Shown piece after piece: positions 26,310 to 34,709 of a stretch of DNA of 64,000 nt. Numbering within the stretch: position 1 is the stretch's first letter; every line of letters starts with the position of its first letter. Both the position numbers and the translations under genes were made by a program. Below the pieces are notes generated by a model that saw nothing but the letters and a program-made list of their open reading frames with translations, was not told the DNA's origin and searched no databases. The stretch comes from Pelagicoccus sp. SDUM812002. GTDB taxonomy: Bacteria; Verrucomicrobiota; Verrucomicrobiia; Opitutales; Opitutaceae. The stretch lies in assembly GCF_031127835.1 (NCBI RefSeq), contig NZ_JARXHX010000011.1, positions 115,255 through 179,254 on the forward strand. Reading direction: 5' to 3'.

Positions 26310-27617
26310 TTACTCCCCTACCCGAGGCAAAGGATCATTCTCTTTCGATACCGACGGATTATCCAGATCCTCAGCTGAGTGAATAATTCGAGCACCCTTT
26401 CTGTACGTTAAATACGAATACGCCCACTGGAATAACACCACAACTTTGTTGCGAAATCCGATCAGGAAAACGAGGTGTACGAAAAGCCATGCTAGCCACG
26501 CAATGAAACCACGCATGCGAAACGACTTAACCTCCGCTACCGCCTTGCTCCGACCGATGGTCGCCATGGTTCCTTTGTCCCAATAGGTGAAGGCCTTTCG
26601 TTCAGCTGGCGTTTTCTCGAAGCAGCCGCCGTTAAAACAACTCGCCACATGCTTCGCCATTTGCATCGCCGCAGGAGAGACACCGGGGACCCTGACTCCT
26701 TTCGCATCAACGAGGTCCACAATATCTCCCAAGGCGAAAACCTCGTCGAAGCCCGGCACGCTCAGGTCCGACTCCACAAGGATTTTCCCTCCGCGACTGA
26801 GCTCGACTCCTAGCGTCCTCGTCAAAGGATGCGCTTCCACACCCGCCCCCCATAGGATGTTCGCCGCTTCGATACGCTCTCCTTCGATCTCGACCACTCC
26901 TTCATCGATGTTCTCTACCCTGGTATTGAGTCTTACATCTACTCCAAGAGCTCGCAACTGACGCAACGCCGCTTCCGACATTCGCTTATCCATGTGCCCC
27001 AGTACGCGATCTCCTGCTTCGATCAGGATCACCTTGCTTCGCTCTGGGTCGACATTCGAAAAGTCTCGAGCCAAACTGTGGCGAGCGAGCTCGGCAAAAG
27101 CCCCGGCGAGCTCTACACCCGTTGGCCCGCCCCCGATCACGACCGTGGTGAGCAAGCGTCTTTGCTCCAAGTCGTCTTCGCAGGTCTCAGCCTGTTCATA
27201 AGCATAAAGTATGCTTTGGCGAATACGCGTCGCATCCTTGACCGTCTTCAGTCCCGGAGCATGTCGTGCCCACTGGTTGTTTCCGAAGTAACCGGTCACC
27301 GCACCAAAGGCCAAAAGCAAATAGTCATACTGAATCGTTTGCCGGCGCAGCTCCACTTTCTTAGCTCGCAGGTCGATGCCTACCGCTTCGTCCATCAGAA
27401 TTTGCAGCCCTTTCTTTCCTGAGAGTATGGTGCGAATTGGCTGAGCAATCTCTGGTACCGCCAAACCGCTACTTGCGACTTGATAGAGCAGCGGCTGGAA
27501 GAGGTGGTGGTTTTGGCGGTCGACGAGAGTGACGTCAAAACGTTCTCCGTCGATGCGCTTGCAGAACTCGATGCCGGCGAAGCCAGCTCCGAGGACGAGT
27601 ATGTGCGGTTTCTTCAT
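26310..27617 (-). CDS. ndh: type II NADH:quinone oxidoreductase
   Basis: 435 residues; non-proton-pumping single-subunit NADH dehydrogenase on the inner membrane face. FAD-binding Rossmann motif VLGAGFAGIEFC at ~7, the quinone-site segment NHHLFQPLLYQVA (~37), NADH-binding VVIGGGPTGVELAGAF (~165), and the second FAD contact EVFALGDIVD (~295) are all present. The C-terminus has amphipathic and hydrophobic stretches (GFIAWLAWLFVHLVFLIGF) that tether it to the membrane. A GAAGGA ribosome site lies five bases before the ATG. Confidence 0.92.
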   Translation of the reverse strand: MKKPHILVLGAGFAGIEFCKRIDGERFDVTLVDRQNHHLFQPLLYQVASSGLAVPEIAQPIRTILSGKKGLQILMDEAVGIDLRAKKVELRRQTIQYDYLLLAFGAVTGYFGNNQWARHAPGLKTVKDATRIRQSILYAYEQAETCEDDLEQRRLLTTVVIGGGPTGVELAGAFAELARHSLARDFSNVDPERSKVILIEAGDRVLGHMDKRMSEAALRQLRALGVDVRLNTRVENIDEGVVEIEGERIEAANILWGAGVEAHPLTRTLGVELSRGGKILVESDLSVPGFDEVFALGDIVDLVDAKGVRVPGVSPAAMQMAKHVASCFNGGCFEKTPAERKAFTYWDKGTMATIGRSKAVAEVKSFRMRGFIAWLAWLFVHLVFLIGFRNKVVVLFQWAYSYLTYRKGARIIHSAEDLDNPSVSKENDPLPRVGE

Positions 27618-27940
27618 AAATTCCTTCGACTGTTTGCACTGCTAGTGCCGCAGCTCGAACTACATAATTTTTTGGATACAAAAAAACCTCGTCTCGCGAC
27701 AATCGCGCGGACAAGGCAAATGGCGTGTATATTTCTTAGCAGTTGAAGCTCGAGCGACCCACCCTCGTCCGGCAGCGGATGAGGAATGAGAGGAATCAGT
27801 TGCCATCAATTCAAGAGCATCGGCTTTCTCGTGTGACTTCGATAAGAATAACTTCCCTATATTGATGCTTCCTCTTTTAGAATTAAACGCTTCGAGTGCG
27901 AGAGCGATTGCCGCGACAGTCCCTCTCACCGCAAAGAGCG
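27618..27940. other. intergenic region upstream of ndh
   Basis: 323 bases with no gene supported, holding the ndh promoter and the 3' end of the hsp20 transcription unit. No clear terminator hairpin was found. Confidence 0.4.
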
Positions 27941-28288
27941 TTAACTTGAACAGAAACGGTTTTTACGGGAGCGGCTCTTTTCAGCCATACCCAGCTCCAA
28001 ATCGAGTATTCGTAATTGCTCTACAGCTTCCGAATCGAGCAACCTCGGGCCATAGCGTAAACTCATGTGGGCGAGGCAGTGCACCACATACGAGGCTCGG
28101 GCTCGGCGGCCGCACCGCAGGTCTCGCACTACTTGCGACATCTCTGAAACTAATAAGCTCCGAAGTCCGATCGGAAGCCAAGACTCTTTGGCGAGCGCCG
28201 CCTCAATCCGCTTTGCCCGTTGCAACCATGCGTCCCGTTTCTTGCGGGACCTATCTAATTTTGTTTGAACTTTGTCTTCTGCAAGCAT
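27941..28288 (-). CDS. hypothetical basic helical protein, last gene of the hsp20 unit
   Basis: 115 residues, rich in Lys/Arg, predicted mostly helical (KLDRSRKKRDAWLQRAKRIE), no membrane segment. Not recognised. It begins 51 bases after the CbpM-like gene on the same strand and could be its partner. The C-terminus (KSRSRKNRFCSS) is strongly basic. Confidence 0.5.
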   Translation of the reverse strand: MLAEDKVQTKLDRSRKKRDAWLQRAKRIEAALAKESWLPIGLRSLLVSEMSQVVRDLRCGRRARASYVVHCLAHMSLRYGPRLLDSEAVEQLRILDLELGMAEKSRSRKNRFCSS

Positions 28289-28339
28289 CGTTGTCGAAGG
28301 TTGGAGAACTGCCCTCTGGTAAACGAGGCAACCATAGAG

Positions 28340-28666
28340 TTAACGGCGCCAAAAACGAAGTTCCTCACGGAGTACTTCGTTCTCTTTCTTAAGCTTCACT
28401 ACCAAAGTAGCGACACGCATCTCTACACAAAACCGGGCACGCACTCGCTCAGCTTGGCGAGCGAGGTACACTGCCTCCCAATCGAATTGATATCCTTGGC
28501 GAGAAGCGTCTCCAAGAGACTGATACAGGCCCAAACGAAAGTACTTTAGAAACGTACGCGAGCTTATACCCGCCAACATGGCCGCCTTTGCAACGTCGTA
28601 GATTTCATCAGTCGCACCTGGAGCCTGCCAACGCGGTATCAGTTGATCGTTTGGCTCTGAATCCAT
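28340..28666 (-). CDS. MerR/CbpM-like chaperone-modulator-type protein
   Basis: 108 residues from the ATG at 28666 (MDSEPNDQL), which has an AAGAA ribosome site; the ORF extends 20 codons further. A MerR-like winged helix (VAKAAMLAGISSRTFLKYFRLGL, then FDWEAVYLARQAER) is followed by a short coiled coil ending LKKENEVLREELRFWRR. This layout matches CbpM and the HspR-like modulators encoded beside chaperones. Downstream of two hsp20 genes it may regulate the unit or a DnaJ protein; that part is inference. Confidence 0.6.
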   Translation of the reverse strand: MDSEPNDQLIPRWQAPGATDEIYDVAKAAMLAGISSRTFLKYFRLGLYQSLGDASRQGYQFDWEAVYLARQAERVRARFCVEMRVATLVVKLKKENEVLREELRFWRR

Positions 28667-28757
28667 ATTTCTTACATAAGTTAATCGCGGATACTGAGAA
28701 AGGCAACTCAGGAAAGACGGTCTCAAACTGTAAAAGTTGACCGCGGGATGGTTAGAT

Positions 28758-28782
28758 GGCGCTTCCCTCGTGGAGAAGCGCC
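28758..28782. other. intercistronic hairpin in the hsp20 unit
   Basis: GGCGCTTC-N9-GAAGCGCC, an eight-base perfect stem with no U-tract, just after the second hsp20 stop on the minus strand. It may stabilise the hsp20 mRNA or partly terminate, lowering expression of the CbpM-like gene. Confidence 0.45.
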
Positions 28783-28802
28783 GATGACAACCTCAACTTT
28801 CG

Positions 28803-29180
28803 CTATTGAATCGCGATCGTGCGTTTGGCGGCTTTAGCTGCGAGAGGCAGGTTCACGGTGAGCACACCGTCTTCCACCTTGGCCTTTATCTCGTCCGCAT
28901 CGATATCGACGTTGAGCTCAAGGTTTAGCCGGAAGTCCCCTTCCGCACGCTCGCGGCGGAAGGTGCTCCACTCTTCTTGGACGAGGTCAACAGGCGATGC
29001 CTCTATGTTCAGCAAATTCCCATCGAGCGTGATCCGAGCGCCGTCTTTAGGGACGCCCGGCAGGTGCACTTCCAAGCGGTAGGCGTTGTCTTCTGAGTGA
29101 ACGGCGTACTCAGGCTTCCGGTAGGACTTCACTTCCTTTTCCGCCGACTGGTTTTGATTCGTAGCAATTTCAGTATTCAT
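28803..29180 (-). CDS. Hsp20-family small heat shock protein (second copy)
   Basis: 125 residues with a central alpha-crystallin domain (~25-118): YRLEVHLPGVPKDGARITLDGNLLNIEA and EDGVLTVNLPLA, the G-x-L-x-V-x-L-P signature with Leu in place of the usual Lys. It ends RTIAIQ, an I-x-I-type C-terminal anchor. ATP-independent holdase. An AAGGGA ribosome site precedes the ATG, which lies 23 bases after the first hsp20 gene. The two copies are divergent in sequence, so they probably form mixed oligomers, as IbpA/IbpB do. Confidence 0.9.
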   Translation of the reverse strand: MNTEIATNQNQSAEKEVKSYRKPEYAVHSEDNAYRLEVHLPGVPKDGARITLDGNLLNIEASPVDLVQEEWSTFRRERAEGDFRLNLELNVDIDADEIKAKVEDGVLTVNLPLAAKAAKRTIAIQ

Positions 29181-29203
29181 GACAGATCCCTTCAGTTAAA
29201 CGT

Positions 29204-29620
29204 TTAGGAGATTTCGATCTTGCGAGGCCGTCGTTCCTCCGCCTTCGGCAAACTTACCTGCAAGATCCCGTTTTCGAGCTTCGCGGACACGCCATCGATA
29301 TCGATGTCGTCGCCTACGGTGATGCTCCGAGTCATGGTTCGCCTGCTGCTTCCACTTTCCGTCTTATCCTCCACGTTGACCATGATGCTCAGAACGGAGT
29401 TCTCCACCTTGAGATCTACGGCATCCCGAGGTACACCGGGAAGCTCAGCGGTTACGTAGTAGCGTTCATCGTCACCGTAGACATCAAGCGGGAAGTCACG
29501 GTGGGCAGGGCTCTTGAATGCTGCTGGCCACAGTTCGCTGGAGCCAAAAGCCCGGTTAAAAAGTCGGTCCATTTCGAAAAACGGATCGCTTGGCCATGTG
29601 TTACGTTTTACGAGTTTCAT
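29204..29620 (-). CDS. Hsp20-family small heat shock protein (first copy)
   Basis: 138 residues. N-terminal arm DPFFEMDRLFNRAF, then an alpha-crystallin domain (YYVTAELPGVPRDAVDLKVENSVLSI) with the signature ENGILQVSLPK near 120 and C-terminal KIEIS (I-x-I anchor). It is the first gene of a minus-strand unit hsp20-hsp20-CbpM-like-hypothetical. A strong AAGGAGG ribosome site lies close to the ATG, and a sigma-54-like promoter with upstream dyads lies in the leader, pointing to tightly induced expression. Confidence 0.93.
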   Translation of the reverse strand: MKLVKRNTWPSDPFFEMDRLFNRAFGSSELWPAAFKSPAHRDFPLDVYGDDERYYVTAELPGVPRDAVDLKVENSVLSIMVNVEDKTESGSSRRTMTRSITVGDDIDIDGVSAKLENGILQVSLPKAEERRPRKIEIS

Positions 29621-29662
29621 GGTAATCCTCCTTCGATTGAATTTAAGGTGTGCCTGTCTTGA

Positions 29663-29678
29663 TGCACAAGAAATGCCA
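29663..29678 (-). promoter_or_regulatory. sigma-54-like -24/-12 promoter of the hsp20 unit
   Basis: Minus strand reads TGGCATTTCTTGTGCA, matching TGGCA-N6-TTGCA-type elements with exactly ten bases between the GG and GC dinucleotides and one mismatch in the -12 half. Start of transcription would fall near 29652, about 32 bases before the ATG. Confidence 0.5.
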
Positions 29679-29738
29679 AGGAGCTAAACAGCTCATTGAC
29701 ATTGTTATTCAATGACTTGTGAATTTATCGATCCCCAG

Positions 29739-29772
29739 CTGTGAAACATATTTTCACAGTGACAAATGTCAC
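29739..29772. promoter_or_regulatory. two adjacent dyads upstream of the hsp20 promoter
   Basis: CTGTGAAA-N5-TTTCACAG (29739-29759, perfect 8-base arms) directly followed by GTGACA-AA-TGTCAC (29759-29772, perfect 6-base arms). Their centres lie roughly 95-115 bases upstream of the predicted start, the usual place for a sigma-54 activator. A small GAGCT-N4-AGCTC repeat (29681-29694) abuts the promoter. Confidence 0.5.
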
Positions 29773-29801
29773 AAAGAGTCAGCTTGTCCCAGAGTGCCTC
29801 A

Positions 29802-30143
29802 TCAATCGAACCACTCGTCTTCAGGATCGAAGGCGGGCACGGGGACATTGACGATTTTCAAATTACCGATGGCCCGATGACGACAGCCGGGCTTGATCAG
29901 TACTGAGGTCATCGGTTTGACCGGATAGAGCTCCCCGTCGAGCTCCATATGTCCAGTTCCTTCGAGCACCAAGTAGATCTCAGTCAGCTTCTTGTGGTAA
30001 TGCGTTTTCGCGTCCTTGGAAATGTCCACGAGGTGAAGCGTCGCCACCGGATTGTCCGGTGTCGCAAAAGCGCGCCGCGATTGGCCACAGGGACACGGAA
30101 CGGCAGCCACCTCGTCCAATTGGGTAATCTCGAACTGACTCAT
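29802..30143 (-). CDS. cupin-domain protein
   Basis: 113-residue single-domain cupin. Motif 1 reads THYHKKLTEIYLVLEGTGHMELDG, giving the H-x-H...E metal ligands. Motif 2 (IKPGCRHRAIG) supplies the third His. An N-terminal PCPCGQSRRAF contains two cysteines. Metal-dependent sugar isomerase, dioxygenase or sensor functions are all possible; no partner gene is adjacent in a clear operon. Confidence 0.75.
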   Translation of the reverse strand: MSQFEITQLDEVAAVPCPCGQSRRAFATPDNPVATLHLVDISKDAKTHYHKKLTEIYLVLEGTGHMELDGELYPVKPMTSVLIKPGCRHRAIGNLKIVNVPVPAFDPEDEWFD

Positions 30144-30289
30144 CGCTCACAAGCAATCAGAGCTCCACCTAAGAGCAAACGCAAAGCGGCACTCGCCGGA
30201 ACTCTTAAATCCCCTGTTAAACCACCGCCAAATAGACGCGATTCGCTTTAAATGCAGAGCCGCGTGTGTCATAATCGGGAAAGCAAGAC

Positions 30290-33200
30290 ATGCCGAAGCA
30301 TCTCCCCATCCCACTACTTCTATTTTTCGCGGCAGTAACTCGCCCCGTCCCGCTTCTGCTGACGCTCTGCTTTCTCCTGCTCAGCCGCCAAGACGCAAGC
30401 AGCCAAATCGACGACGCCCGCCTCTCCTTATGGGGCATTCCGCGAGTCGAAACATACTACTCCCGAGATACCGGCGTCCGCGGAACCATTCACCACTTGG
30501 GCTCCCTGCCCAATGGCGAGCTCGCGATCCTAACCTCCGTCGGCTGTTTCACCTTCGACGGTACCAACTGGGAGCGAGTCGGAGATCTTGCCTGGGCGAA
30601 CCACAGCCTGATTCTCCCTCAGCAAAAGCAAACGATAATATCCCAACGTGACGGACTCGCCCGTTTAGACGCTGACGCCTTCGGAGGCTACCAGGTCGAA
30701 TCCCTGACCCCAGCCGATAAGTATCCAACCAACCTCCCGAGCCTAGAAATTGCTGCCTTCGCTCGCGGACACTTCTTCGGACTCGCGGGAATCCATCTCG
30801 TAATCGTCGATCCCGATGGCAACATCGACTATCACCGACTATCGAATTGGGCGACTAGCTGCTTCGCCATCGAAGACGAGCTCTATTTGACGGGCGGCAA
30901 CGACAACCTCCTCGCCCGCTGGGACTGGGAAACGAATACCCTGACCGACGCAACCTCCCTTCTCGACTCCTGCAATGTCTATGAGTGGATGACCGCAGTC
31001 GCGCCTCGCATCGAGGGGGGCGTCTGGCTCCTCACCCAAACCAACAAGCTCATCTCCTTCGACGGTTCCAAAACCGCGCTCTGGCCCGGCTCCACCGCGC
31101 TCGCGGAAGACCCAACACGCGTCACCAGTTTTGCCCAGACCGCTCCGGGCACCCTCGCAATCGGCACCTCCTCCAAGGGCCTACTCATCATCGACAACCA
31201 AGGCGAAACCCTTCTACATTACTCCAAGCAACAGGGACTTGACGACGTCCATATCCAGAAAGTCGGCGTCGATTCCCAAGGCGGCGTTTGGATTGCCACA
31301 GAAAACAGCCTAACCCGCGTTCCTAGCGACTCCCAATCACTGTTCTTCGACGAAAGCCACGGGCTCGTCGAGGACATCACAAGCATCGCTCTTTTGCACG
31401 ACCGCATCTACCTGGGCACCGAATACGGCCTCTACGTCAGCAATCCTGACGCCACTCAAATGAGCGAGGCCTTCACCTTGCTCCGGCAGCAGAACGATAT
31501 CGAGGACATGATCGTAGTCCAGGACACCCTCTTCATCTCCGGAGGCATCACCCTCGTGATGGACGCTGACCAGCAATTCCGCGAAATAGATCCTGTCGGT
31601 CCAACCAATTTCTTCCAACCACCGAAACACCCCGGCGTCGTCCTTGCAGGCAACTTCCGCGGCATCCATCGCTACGAACGACGCGACGGTGCGTGGACCT
31701 TCATTGCCCGCTTAGAAGGTCCCGAGCAGGACGTCTACAGCTTGGCAGAAGACGAGCACGGGAATCTATTCGGCAGTCTCGGCGGCTCTGAAATCGCCCG
31801 CATCTTCCTAGACGAAGAAGGAGGCCACACCGAAACCATCCCGCTGCCAAACCCGACCAAGGGCATCTGGTCCACCATAGTCAACATTGAGGGCCAGCTC
31901 TACGTCAACACCAGCCCCTGCGTCCGCTGGGACAACTCGAGCCAAACGTTTGTCACCGACAACGAGATGCACTACTACCCGGGCGGCCCCCCGTACGGCT
32001 TCGAGCAGGTCTTCGGCCGAAACGGGGAAGATGCGTTCGTCGCGCTCAACGCCCGTAGCAGCATCGTCCTTCCCCGGCCGGACAAGTCCGTTATCGGAGA
32101 CATCTCCAGCATCGGCTATTCCATCGATACCCGAGCCACCTGTATCGCTCAAGCAGCCAATGGAAATATTTGGGCCGGGGGAATTTTTGGCCTAATTCGA
32201 GCGAAAGCCAAACCTCGTTCAGCCACCGCAGCAGAGATAAGACCCCGACTTCATCGTATCCGCTTAGCCAACACACGCCAGCCGCTCCCCATCAAAGCCA
32301 GCGCCGACGCCCCGTTGATCCTTCAACACTCCGAAAACTCGCTCCAGCTCAGCATCGAGTTTCCGAGCTTCTCCGCCGCCTCGCACCACCAATATCAAAT
32401 CTATATCGATGGTCTCGACTCAGCTTGGGACGACTTCAGTGACGACCACGAAAGAGAACTCAGCAACCTAAGCCCGGGGCACTACACTATTCGAATCAAC
32501 GCAATGGACGCCACCGGCGAAATGTATTCGTCTCACGACTACGAATTTATAATACTAACTCCTTGGTACCTGAAACCGTGGGCCTACGCTCTCTACCTGA
32601 CCGCCGCCGCCATCGTAGTATTCGCCATCGTTCGTTACTACAACCGCGTCCAGATACAGAAAAGCCGCAAACTGGCTCAGCTCGTTCGCGAACGCACTAA
32701 CGAAGTCGAAGCTAAGAACATGGAGCTCCAGCTGCAAGCCGGACGGCTCGAAAGCCAGAATAACGAACTAGAGGAAAAAACCGAGGAGCTCACCGCTACC
32801 ACCGAAACCCTGACCGCGACCCTGAACCAACTGCAGGAAATGCAAAATCAGCTAGTGGACACCGCCCGCACCGCCGGCAAGGCAGAGGTCGCTATTAACG
32901 TGCTGCATAATGTCGGAAATGTACTGAACTCGCTCAACGTCAGCGTAAATGTCCTCAGCCAAAAAACCCAAGGATCCCACGCTAGCAAACTCGGTCGCAT
33001 CGCGAACCTCGTTTGCCAGCACCAATCTGACCTAGCCGAGTTCATTTCGAGCGACCCTCGAGGCAAAAACGTACCCAACTATTTGTTACAACTATCAAAG
33101 ACACTGGAAGACGAGATGGCCGCCACCCTATATGAGCTGGGCGTCATGAATGACGATATCGACCATATAAAAAGTGTCATAGCGGCCCAACAAACCCACG

Positions 33201-33706
33201 CCAAAAACGACTGCGTCATCGAAGATGTCTGCATCCGCGAGCTTTGCGAAACCGCATTGAGCATCATCGGCAAGGACCACGGAAGACACCAAATCGAGAT
33301 CATTAACGAAATCCCCGATGCCCTCATTGTTAAGAACGACAAGCACCGCCTTCTCGACGTCATCCTGAACCTCATCTCCAACGCATTCGACGCGATCTAC
33401 GAACAAGGTCCCGAAATCGGGATCATCGCCCTCAGCTCGGCCCAACACGTGAGCACGGATCAAATCTCAATTTACGTAAGCGACAACGGCATCGGAATCG
33501 CCACGGAGATCTACGAAAAGCTGTTTCGCCACGGCTTCACCACGAAGACCAAAGGGCACGGCTTCGGCCTCCACAGCTGCGCAAATGCGGCCAAGGTCCT
33601 CGGAGGCGAGCTCACTCTCAAATCCCCAGGGACGGGACTCGGAGCCACCGCCACTCTTACTCTTCCCACAGAACATACGCCGCGCCCCGCGAGCTCTACG
33701 CGATGA
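30290..33706 (+). CDS. two-component-regulator-propeller sensor histidine kinase
   Basis: 1138 residues. N-terminal signal/anchor (~10-35), then a large periplasmic region of propeller blades (~45-640; repeats such as VDSQGGVWIATENSL and EDEHGNLFGSL), a Y_Y_Y domain (~660-755), a transmembrane helix (~763-785), a long coiled coil (~795-860) and a kinase core. The phospho-acceptor is probably His873 in VLHNVGNVLNSL, a motif of an uncommon HisKA variant, followed by the ATPase motifs NLISNAFDAI, VSDNGIGI and GHGFGLHSC. Unlike the Bacteroidetes HTCS proteins it carries no receiver or AraC output, and no response regulator is adjacent. Confidence 0.88.
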   Translation: MPKHLPIPLLLFFAAVTRPVPLLLTLCFLLLSRQDASSQIDDARLSLWGIPRVETYYSRDTGVRGTIHHLGSLPNGELAILTSVGCFTFDGTNWERVGDLAWANHSLILPQQKQTIISQRDGLARLDADAFGGYQVESLTPADKYPTNLPSLEIAAFARGHFFGLAGIHLVIVDPDGNIDYHRLSNWATSCFAIEDELYLTGGNDNLLARWDWETNTLTDATSLLDSCNVYEWMTAVAPRIEGGVWLLTQTNKLISFDGSKTALWPGSTALAEDPTRVTSFAQTAPGTLAIGTSSKGLLIIDNQGETLLHYSKQQGLDDVHIQKVGVDSQGGVWIATENSLTRVPSDSQSLFFDESHGLVEDITSIALLHDRIYLGTEYGLYVSNPDATQMSEAFTLLRQQNDIEDMIVVQDTLFISGGITLVMDADQQFREIDPVGPTNFFQPPKHPGVVLAGNFRGIHRYERRDGAWTFIARLEGPEQDVYSLAEDEHGNLFGSLGGSEIARIFLDEEGGHTETIPLPNPTKGIWSTIVNIEGQLYVNTSPCVRWDNSSQTFVTDNEMHYYPGGPPYGFEQVFGRNGEDAFVALNARSSIVLPRPDKSVIGDISSIGYSIDTRATCIAQAANGNIWAGGIFGLIRAKAKPRSATAAEIRPRLHRIRLANTRQPLPIKASADAPLILQHSENSLQLSIEFPSFSAASHHQYQIYIDGLDSAWDDFSDDHERELSNLSPGHYTIRINAMDATGEMYSSHDYEFIILTPWYLKPWAYALYLTAAAIVVFAIVRYYNRVQIQKSRKLAQLVRERTNEVEAKNMELQLQAGRLESQNNELEEKTEELTATTETLTATLNQLQEMQNQLVDTARTAGKAEVAINVLHNVGNVLNSLNVSVNVLSQKTQGSHASKLGRIANLVCQHQSDLAEFISSDPRGKNVPNYLLQLSKTLEDEMAATLYELGVMNDDIDHIKSVIAAQQTHAKNDCVIEDVCIRELCETALSIIGKDHGRHQIEIINEIPDALIVKNDKHRLLDVILNLISNAFDAIYEQGPEIGIIALSSAQHVSTDQISIYVSDNGIGIATEIYEKLFRHGFTTKTKGHGFGLHSCANAAKVLGGELTLKSPGTGLGATATLTLPTEHTPRPASSTR

Positions 33707-33749
33707 AAATTGCTCAGGACCGCAGACACTAAGCCCAAGCGCCAAAGAG

Positions 33750-33775
33750 AAAGGCCACCCTTCAGGGCGGCCTCG
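33750..33775 (-). terminator. terminator between the convergent kinase and PPIase genes
   Basis: AGGCC-AC-CCT-TC-AGG-GC-GGCCT forms a stem with a small internal mismatch. On the minus strand it runs into TTTCTCTTT, so it chiefly serves the PPIase gene. Confidence 0.6.
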
Positions 33776-33803
33776 AAATACAGAAGAATTCTTCGGTGAG
33801 TCT

Positions 33804-34367
33804 CTAAACGTTGCGGTCTGTCACTTCCAGAAGGTGGTAGCCAAACTGCGTCTTAACTGGCCCCTGCACCTCGTTGACCGGCGCTGAGAAAACAACCTCG
33901 TCGAATTCAGGCACCATCTGCCCACGACCGAATTCGCCTAAGGCTCCGCCGCTCTGGCCGGATGGACACTTCGAGTGAGCCTTGGCCATCGCCTCGAATG
34001 ACTCGCCCGCCGCAATCTTCGCCTTCAGATCGCTGCATTGCTCTTCCGACTCGACCAAGATGTGGCGAGCGCTCGCCCGAGGCATCGAGTCCCCGCGAGC
34101 AGTCACTTCCAAAAGGTGGAAGCCAAACTGCGTCTTGACCGGACCTTGCACCTCGTTCACCGGCGCCGAAAAGACCACCTCGTCGAACTCAGGCACCATC
34201 TGCCCTTTTCCGAACTCACCCAACTCGCCACCACGCTGGCCAGACGGACACTTCGAGTGCTCCTTGGCAAGATCGGCGAAGGACGCTCCGCCCTCGATTT
34301 TAGACTTCAGGTCGCTGCAGAGATCTTCGCTCTCAACGAGAATATGACGGGCACTTGCTCTAGACAT
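33804..34367 (-). CDS. tandem parvulin-type peptidyl-prolyl isomerase
   Basis: 187 residues consisting of two parvulin (rotamase) domains in direct repeat, period 94 residues. Each reads [12 protein letters not shown]...CSDLK, then [28 protein letters not shown] and [17 protein letters not shown] count about 14 differences over 87 aligned residues. Parvulins of the PpiC/SurA type catalyse proline cis-trans isomerisation. With no signal peptide this one is cytosolic. The duplication at DNA level (period 282 bp) is recent or homogenised. No strong ribosome site is seen before the ATG. Confidence 0.9.
   Translation of the reverse strand: MSRASARHILVESEDLCSDLKSKIEGGASFADLAKEHSKCPSGQRGGELGEFGKGQMVPEFDEVVFSAPVNEVQGPVKTQFGFHLLEVTARGDSMPRASARHILVESEEQCSDLKAKIAAGESFEAMAKAHSKCPSGQSGGALGEFGRGQMVPEFDEVVFSAPVNEVQGPVKTQFGYHLLEVTDRNV
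33804..34367. repeat. 282-bp direct repeat inside the PPIase gene
   Basis: The two gene halves align base for base with mostly third-position changes and are nearly identical over the stretches coding [16 protein letters not shown]. It gives a substrate for recombination and copy-number change. Confidence 0.7.
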
Positions 34368-34709
34368 AGTATTGTAACAGGGTCGTGTGTGATCAGTTCG
34401 AATTTAAGAGAACTGCAACCCTCTCAATCTCCTTCGGACGCGTAAAGCCCCAATCTGGCCAACCGCCAATCTACATTTAGGACACATCCCAATTGCCCCA
34501 GCTAGACCCCAAAGATTACCCGAACCTCAGCTTTCTCGAATCGCAACCTCCGAATCCTATCGCATCCACCCGTTCTCCCAAGACCGTTTCCCACCCACGG
34601 AACCTGCTACTTAGCCCTTCCAACGTCATTGACACGGATCCGTCTCGAACTACGGTCCCCGCTGCCTGACAAAGCACCAAAACCACACACAGCCTAAACT
34701 ATCAGAGCC
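34368..34709. other. intergenic region between divergent PPIase and aminotransferase genes
   Basis: 342 bases with no gene or repeat recognised; it must contain both promoters. Confidence 0.4.
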
